A stretch of 20,361 nucleotides of DNA, from assembly GCA_964511865.1 (NCBI GenBank), contig CAZEHW010000033.1:1-20361 (forward strand), in the 5' to 3' direction. Shown piece after piece: positions 16,568 to 20,361 of this stretch. Every line of letters begins with the position of its first letter. The first letter of the stretch is position 1. This stretch comes from ChocPot-Mid sp964511865. GTDB taxonomy: Bacteria > Bacteroidota > Ignavibacteria > Kapaibacteriales > UBA2268. The notes beneath the pieces are model-generated. The model ran no database searches. It was given only the letters and a program-made list of their open reading frames with translations, and had not been told where the DNA came from. Made by a program: the position numbers and the translations under genes.

Positions 16568-16603
16568 TTTCCATTATCCATTGTCAATTATCAATTATTT
16601 ATT
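16562..16603. repeat. 7-bp-period tract spanning a stop and a start codon
   Basis: Six 7-bp units run without a break: TTTCATT, TTCCATT, ATCCATT, GTCAATT, ATCAATT, ATTTATT. On the minus strand the tract contains the TAA of the upstream gene (16597-16595) at one end and the ATG of the lipoprotein gene (16567) at the other, so it fills the whole 27-nt spacer. Confidence 0.8.
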
Positions 16604-17998
16604 GTATCTTAATTGTTCAGGGAAGAAAATTCTATCCCAAACGCCAATGCTTAATCCAATATACGCTCTCGAAAACTCTCCGGGTAAACCGATATTGTCA
16701 ACAACATCAGTTCCAAAGCCAAGGTCTGTTGAACCCGATGCGAAACCAAGTAATAAGCTGATGTTAAGGAAACCTGAAGCACCTTCTTCCAGTTTGTTTA
16801 AAACCAGATTTAATCGCCCTCCAATATTAATGAAACTTGAAGGGTAATAGTTATACTCAAGAAATGGTTCTACCGATAATTCATCCATTAAAACTGTTTG
16901 GAAGTACCCTATTCTGATTGGCAGTACACCCAATCCCCATTCACCCTTACCCAAAACCAGCAGATTAATTAGTGAAGTTCCTGCATAAAATTTATTATTC
17001 CAAAAAGGTAATGCTATAGAGGCATTAGCAAGTTTTAATGAGACTCCTTTTAAGAAGTTGGAAGAATCAGACTTTGTTGAAAAAGTTGAAAAATCGGCTC
17101 CCGAATTTAATAATCCAAATTGAAGGAAACCTACATTCCATGAACTATGCTCATGGTCTTTCCACTCAGTTTCGGTTTCAGGGACTAAATTATGAAAATC
17201 GAGTACTGATACACCAAATCCAAGATATGGAAAAAACATTGAAACAGATTTATCAGGTTCAGGGCTACCGGCTATGAGAGGACTCCATGTCGGATTCAAA
17301 CCGCCTGCCAAACCTGCATAAAGCCGAAGGTTCAATCCACCAATAGAACCAACGTCTAAAGAACCGGAAACATTAGCATACATTGATGGATAATAGCCAA
17401 TTCCTGTTGTAATTGTAAAAGCAACATAGGGAATTTTATCACGAAGATAATATCTTTTCCTTATATTAAACGAGCCAATTCCCCAGAACTGCTCAACAGT
17501 TAATGCGCTTGGAGCAATTACTTCCAATGCATTGAATCCCCATGTCCAGTTCTTTGCATCGCGAAACCACCTTAAACGTTTCTCGAAGAAACCTAATCTG
17601 TAAATACCTCCGGTAAATATGGCATCTTTATCACCTATATAAGAATCGGTCATATTTTCAAAGTCAGGGTAAACACCTAATAAACCAACACCCATGCCAT
17701 TGTCCGATGAAGTACCCATTAGACCTACACTTTCAAACAATCCGTAACGTATAAAATCAGGATAATTTCTTATTTCAATACTGTCGTATTGAAGCATATC
17801 CCTTTCATTCTTGAAAGTTCTCGATGAAGGAAATATCTCACCGTTATCACGATTTCCGGGTGCATTATTAACAAATCTCTGATACGTTGTATCCCGCATC
17901 GTAATAGTATAAACATCTTCCTCCACCCGGGTTTGTCCACAACTCATCAATGTAATAAGCAGACTCGCTGTTGAAATTATTAATGTAAATTTTCTCAT
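16595..17998 (-). CDS. Outer-membrane lipoprotein, probable beta-barrel
   Basis: I choose the ATG at 17998 (467 residues), which gives MRKFTLIISTASLLITLMSC with the lipobox cysteine at residue 20. The frame extends to a TTG at 18022, which would add a poor leader. Residues about 75-110 contain IRYGLFESVGLMGTSSDNG, and most of the rest alternates hydrophobic and polar residues with many Gly and aromatics, as in an outer-membrane barrel (WTWGFNALEV, YVAFTITTGIGYYP, INIGGRLNLVL, FLNISLLLGFASG, AYIGLSIGVW). The barrel is inferred from pattern. A lipid-anchored barrel is less usual. It is followed at 27 nt by another lipoprotein gene. I do not recognise the family. Confidence 0.75.
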   Translation of the reverse strand: MRKFTLIISTASLLITLMSCGQTRVEEDVYTITMRDTTYQRFVNNAPGNRDNGEIFPSSRTFKNERDMLQYDSIEIRNYPDFIRYGLFESVGLMGTSSDNGMGVGLLGVYPDFENMTDSYIGDKDAIFTGGIYRLGFFEKRLRWFRDAKNWTWGFNALEVIAPSALTVEQFWGIGSFNIRKRYYLRDKIPYVAFTITTGIGYYPSMYANVSGSLDVGSIGGLNLRLYAGLAGGLNPTWSPLIAGSPEPDKSVSMFFPYLGFGVSVLDFHNLVPETETEWKDHEHSSWNVGFLQFGLLNSGADFSTFSTKSDSSNFLKGVSLKLANASIALPFWNNKFYAGTSLINLLVLGKGEWGLGVLPIRIGYFQTVLMDELSVEPFLEYNYYPSSFINIGGRLNLVLNKLEEGASGFLNISLLLGFASGSTDLGFGTDVVDNIGLPGEFSRAYIGLSIGVWDRIFFPEQLRYNK

Positions 17999-18066
17999 AG
18001 CTTTTTTAAAATTTATTATCAATCATTTTTTTCGTTACAAATATTCAATCGCTAAGCGATTATTTA

Positions 18067-18122
18067 TTATCTTAACTTCCATTATCAATTATCTAACAAC
18101 TATCGACTAATGACTGTCGACT
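18067..18122. repeat. 7-bp-period tract running into the end of the FAH-family gene
   Basis: Eight 7-bp units, among them ATTATCA, ATTATCT, AACAACT, ATCGACT, AATGACT and GTCGACT, run from 18067 to 18122. The stop codon of the FAH-family gene (18109-18107) and its last codons (encoding VDSH) lie inside the tract. A 27-bp core (18089-18115) matches 18794-18820 with four differences, so this tract and the one at 18775-18823 are related copies. Confidence 0.8.
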
Positions 18123-18769
18123 TCAACACTCAAAGCAACATAACCCTTTAATTCAGCAAACAGCTTATCTCCCTTAACAATTTGTCCAACACCTTCGGGT
18201 GTTCCTGTGAAAATACAGTCTCCCTTTTCAAGTGTAAATATTTTTGAGAGATATTCAATTAATTTACCAACGGACCTTTCCATATATTCAGTTGAGGAGT
18301 TTTGTCTCAACTCACCATTAACTTTCAAACTCAATTCAAAATTTGGTATTTGATTTCCAAATTCTTCAGCAGGAATTATTTCAGATATCGGTGCAGAAGT
18401 ATGAAATCCCTTAGCAACAGACCATGGATGTCCCTTATCCTTAGCCGCCTTTTGCAAATCACGTAAAGTTGCATCAATTCCAACACCATATCCGGCGATA
18501 TAATTTATTGCTTCATCCTCATGAATATTTTTACAGTCTTTACCAATCACAACCACAAGCTCAACCTCATGATGTACATTATTTGATATCTCCGGTAAAA
18601 TTATCTTCCCATTATTTTCTATGTAGGCAACAGAAGGTTTAATAAAAATAATTGGGTCAGAGGACACCTGACCGCCCATTTCTGCTGCATGTTTTGCATA
18701 GTTTTGACCGATGCCATACATCGTTCTCACTTCAATCTCTTTTCCGTCTTTAAATTTAAATGTTCTCAT
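18107..18769 (-). CDS. Fumarylacetoacetate hydrolase-family enzyme (FAHD1/YcgM type)
   Basis: The 220-residue product is a full-length single-domain FAH protein, similar in length to FAHD1 and E. coli YcgM. The metal ligands are visible as E68 and E70 in HHEVELVVVIG and D99 in GVGIDATLRD. K120 in WSVAKGFHTSAP is the conserved lysine, and FTGTPEGVG near the C-terminus is the family signature. Members cleave acylpyruvates or decarboxylate oxaloacetate, or hydrolyse 2-keto-acid intermediates of aromatic breakdown; the substrate here cannot be assigned. The last codons and the stop lie in a heptad-period tract. It begins 55 nt after the stop of the penicillin-binding protein gene on the same strand, with a related tract between, so co-transcription is possible. 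Confidence 0.92.
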   Translation of the reverse strand: MRTFKFKDGKEIEVRTMYGIGQNYAKHAAEMGGQVSSDPIIFIKPSVAYIENNGKIILPEISNNVHHEVELVVVIGKDCKNIHEDEAINYIAGYGVGIDATLRDLQKAAKDKGHPWSVAKGFHTSAPISEIIPAEEFGNQIPNFELSLKVNGELRQNSSTEYMERSVGKLIEYLSKIFTLEKGDCIFTGTPEGVGQIVKGDKLFAELKGYVALSVEVDSH

Positions 18770-18774
18770 ATTTT

Positions 18775-18823
18775 ATCAATTATCAATTATTAATTATCTA
18801 ACGACTGTAAACTAATGACTAAA
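18775..18823. repeat. 7-bp-period tract between PBP stop and FAH-family start
   Basis: Seven perfect 7-bp steps (ATCAATT, ATCAATT, ATTAATT, ATCTAAC, GACTGTA, AACTAAT, GACTAAA) fill nearly the whole 55-nt spacer. Part of it (18794-18820) is a diverged copy of 18089-18115. On the minus strand the unit AGTCATT resembles the heptanucleotide repeats known from cyanobacterial intergenic DNA. Confidence 0.8.
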
Positions 18824-18824
18824 A

Positions 18825-20361
18825 TTATTTATTCTTATCGGGTTCCATTACCGCCGGATTCCAATCTCTTCCTTCAAGCTGTTTAACAATAATTGCATTT
18901 GGATTTGTTGAATCAATCTTAGAATAATTAAATTCTCTTTTTTTGAAAGGCAATTTTTCATCACTGTAAATTCTGCTCATTAATTTTCCCCAAAGAGGTG
19001 CGGCTACTGTTGAGGCATATCCGTAATCATTCGGGAAAGTAATTCTTCTATCATCAAAGCCAATCCAAACACCGGCAACCAGTTCAGGAGTAAAACCAAC
19101 GAACCATGCATCGGCATAGTCATTAGTCGTTCCTGTTTTACCTGCTGCTGCAATATTCTTAAAATATCTTCTAACACTGTTTCCTGTACCATGGTCAACA
19201 ACACCGGACATCATATAAGTCATCATATCTGCAATCTTTGAGTGGAAAACATCAGTAGCCCTTATTGCTTTTCTTTGCTTTTGAATAATATTTCCCTGAT
19301 AGTCTTCGATACTATAAAAAGAAAAGGGCTTAATATGAATTCCATTATTAACAAAAGTACCAAATGCTGAAACCAAATCAAGGGGGATAACTTCTCCTCC
19401 GGCACCAAGCGATAAAGCGGGCACTGCTTGTAATCTTGAAGTTATACCCATTCTATAAGCCATTGAAACTACTCTTGAGGGATTTGTTACCTCAGTGATT
19501 AACCGAGCGGCTACAGCATTAATCGAACCGCACAATCCCTGATATAGTGTCACAGAATCAGATGCGACATTTTTCCCTGTACCTTTAGGTACCCAGACTT
19601 CTCCTGTGTAAGGATCTGTATAAGTAAAATAACCTCTCGAAATCTTGCTTTCAGGTGTTAAACCTGTCTCTAAAGCACATGCATAAACTATTGGTTTGAA
19701 AGCTGAGCCCGGTTGTCTTTGTATCTGAGTTGCATGGTTCAATGAATACTTTGCATCAGGATGTTCATACATAAATTTAGGGGATGCTCCTACCATTGCC
19801 AATATGTTTCCTTTTGTTGGGTCTAAAACCACAAGACCGACCTGAAGAGTTGTTGCGGCATTTTTTACCGAATCTACAAAATGTCGGCTTGATTGTAATT
19901 TTTGTTCAATCTGTTTTCTTCTTCTTCTATCTCCGGCAATATAATCTGCTCTTTTATTGATAGCTTCAAGTACAATTGTATTTAACAATGCCCTGTTTCT
20001 CGACCAAGACCAATATCTTTTGAATGTTTTTTGCAATTCAGCCATATGCTCCTTAACCACTGTATTAGCATGGCTCTGTATCCTTGAATTCAGTGTGCTG
20101 TAAATCACCAGCCCGTCTCTGTACAAATCCCTTCCGCTCAGCTCATTCGAACTAAACTGTCGTCTTATCATTTCAACAAAGTGTGGAGCTGTCATAAATC
20201 TACGATGTACTGACACTTTTTTTTCAGCCAATTGAAGCGGTTCGGCAGATGCAACAGCAACTTCTGCATCTGTCCGATAATCCTGATCTTCCATAAGCTC
20301 CAAAACAAGGTTTCGTCGTCGTATAGCTCTGTCATAATCCTCCCTTCCGTTGTAATTCTCC
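18825..20361 (-). CDS. Class A penicillin-binding protein (PBP1A), 5' end outside window
   Basis: The frame is open to the right edge: codons upstream of the TTG at 20303 read NGREDYDRAIRRRNLVLELME, the usual linker after the glycosyltransferase domain. That domain is therefore outside the window. Inside are the linker, a short insertion region and the complete transpeptidase domain. The active-site motifs are SxxK as SAFK (19706-19695), SxN as SIN (19526-19518) and KTG as KTGTT (KTG at 19139-19131), followed by DAWFVGFTPELVAGVWIGFDD. The enzyme polymerises and cross-links peptidoglycan at the periplasmic face of the inner membrane. It ends in MEPDKNK without a long C-terminal extension. It is the most upstream gene of the minus-strand run in the window. 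Confidence 0.95.
   Translation of the reverse strand, partial: ENYNGREDYDRAIRRRNLVLELMEDQDYRTDAEVAVASAEPLQLAEKKVSVHRRFMTAPHFVEMIRRQFSSNELSGRDLYRDGLVIYSTLNSRIQSHANTVVKEHMAELQKTFKRYWSWSRNRALLNTIVLEAINKRADYIAGDRRRRKQIEQKLQSSRHFVDSVKNAATTLQVGLVVLDPTKGNILAMVGASPKFMYEHPDAKYSLNHATQIQRQPGSAFKPIVYACALETGLTPESKISRGYFTYTDPYTGEVWVPKGTGKNVASDSVTLYQGLCGSINAVAARLITEVTNPSRVVSMAYRMGITSRLQAVPALSLGAGGEVIPLDLVSAFGTFVNNGIHIKPFSFYSIEDYQGNIIQKQRKAIRATDVFHSKIADMMTYMMSGVVDHGTGNSVRRYFKNIAAAGKTGTTNDYADAWFVGFTPELVAGVWIGFDDRRITFPNDYGYASTVAAPLWGKLMSRIYSDEKLPFKKREFNYSKIDSTNPNAIIVKQLEGRDWNPAVMEPDKNK

Noticed and set aside
18067..18823. CRISPR array
   Set aside because: The periodic tracts have a 7-bp step with no spacers and no cas genes are present.

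Overview
The window is AT-rich DNA whose coding content fits the Bacteroidota/Chlorobiota/Ignavibacteriota (FCB) lineage, probably an Ignavibacteria- or Kapabacteria-like organism known from a metagenome assembly. The evidence is two proteins with type IX secretion (T9SS) C-terminal sorting domains, a GEVED-like domain, GGDLTGTYPNP-type repeat proteins, an OmpA-family surface protein, several lipoproteins, and mostly weak Shine-Dalgarno sequences. A run of ten Ns at 11765-11774 shows that this is a scaffold of two contigs.

Left block (1-5164, + strand): three co-oriented genes for the cell surface. They are a very repetitive fibre-like protein that begins before the window, a small T9SS-sorted protein with a cohesin-like middle, and an OmpA-family outer-membrane protein with two OmpA domains. 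The last two genes are 8 nt apart. This block converges on a long run of minus-strand genes.

Middle block (5191-9514, - strand): a serine racemase/threonine dehydratase-type PLP enzyme, a CheR-type methyltransferase with TPRs, adenylate kinase with a clear intrinsic terminator, a Yip1-family membrane protein and a small lipoprotein. A perfect 11-bp hairpin terminator separates this block from the next gene.

Giant T9SS protein (9608-13910, - strand): one gene is split by the scaffold gap. The N-terminal piece has a signal peptide, a GEVED-like domain and a beta-helix. The C-terminal piece has the rest of the beta-helix, Ig-like domains and a sorting domain. Contig 2 begins with AAGAAACA, and the same 8-mer occurs at 11579-11586. 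Joining the contigs there removes 196 bp and gives one uninterrupted 1368-residue frame. The removed piece carries an unrelated plus-strand fragment that resembles an RlaP-type nucleotidyltransferase, so it is most likely a chimeric contig end.

Right block (14334-20361, - strand): an MCE/MlaD-family protein, single-stranded DNA-binding protein, two lipoproteins (one probably a beta-barrel), a fumarylacetoacetate hydrolase-family enzyme, and a class A penicillin-binding protein cut by the window edge. Four gene junctions here carry tracts with a 7-bp period, some of which run into start or stop codons. Apart from these tracts and the surface-protein architecture I see no clear new defence or mobile system, no CRISPR array, no tRNA or rRNA and no insertion sequence.
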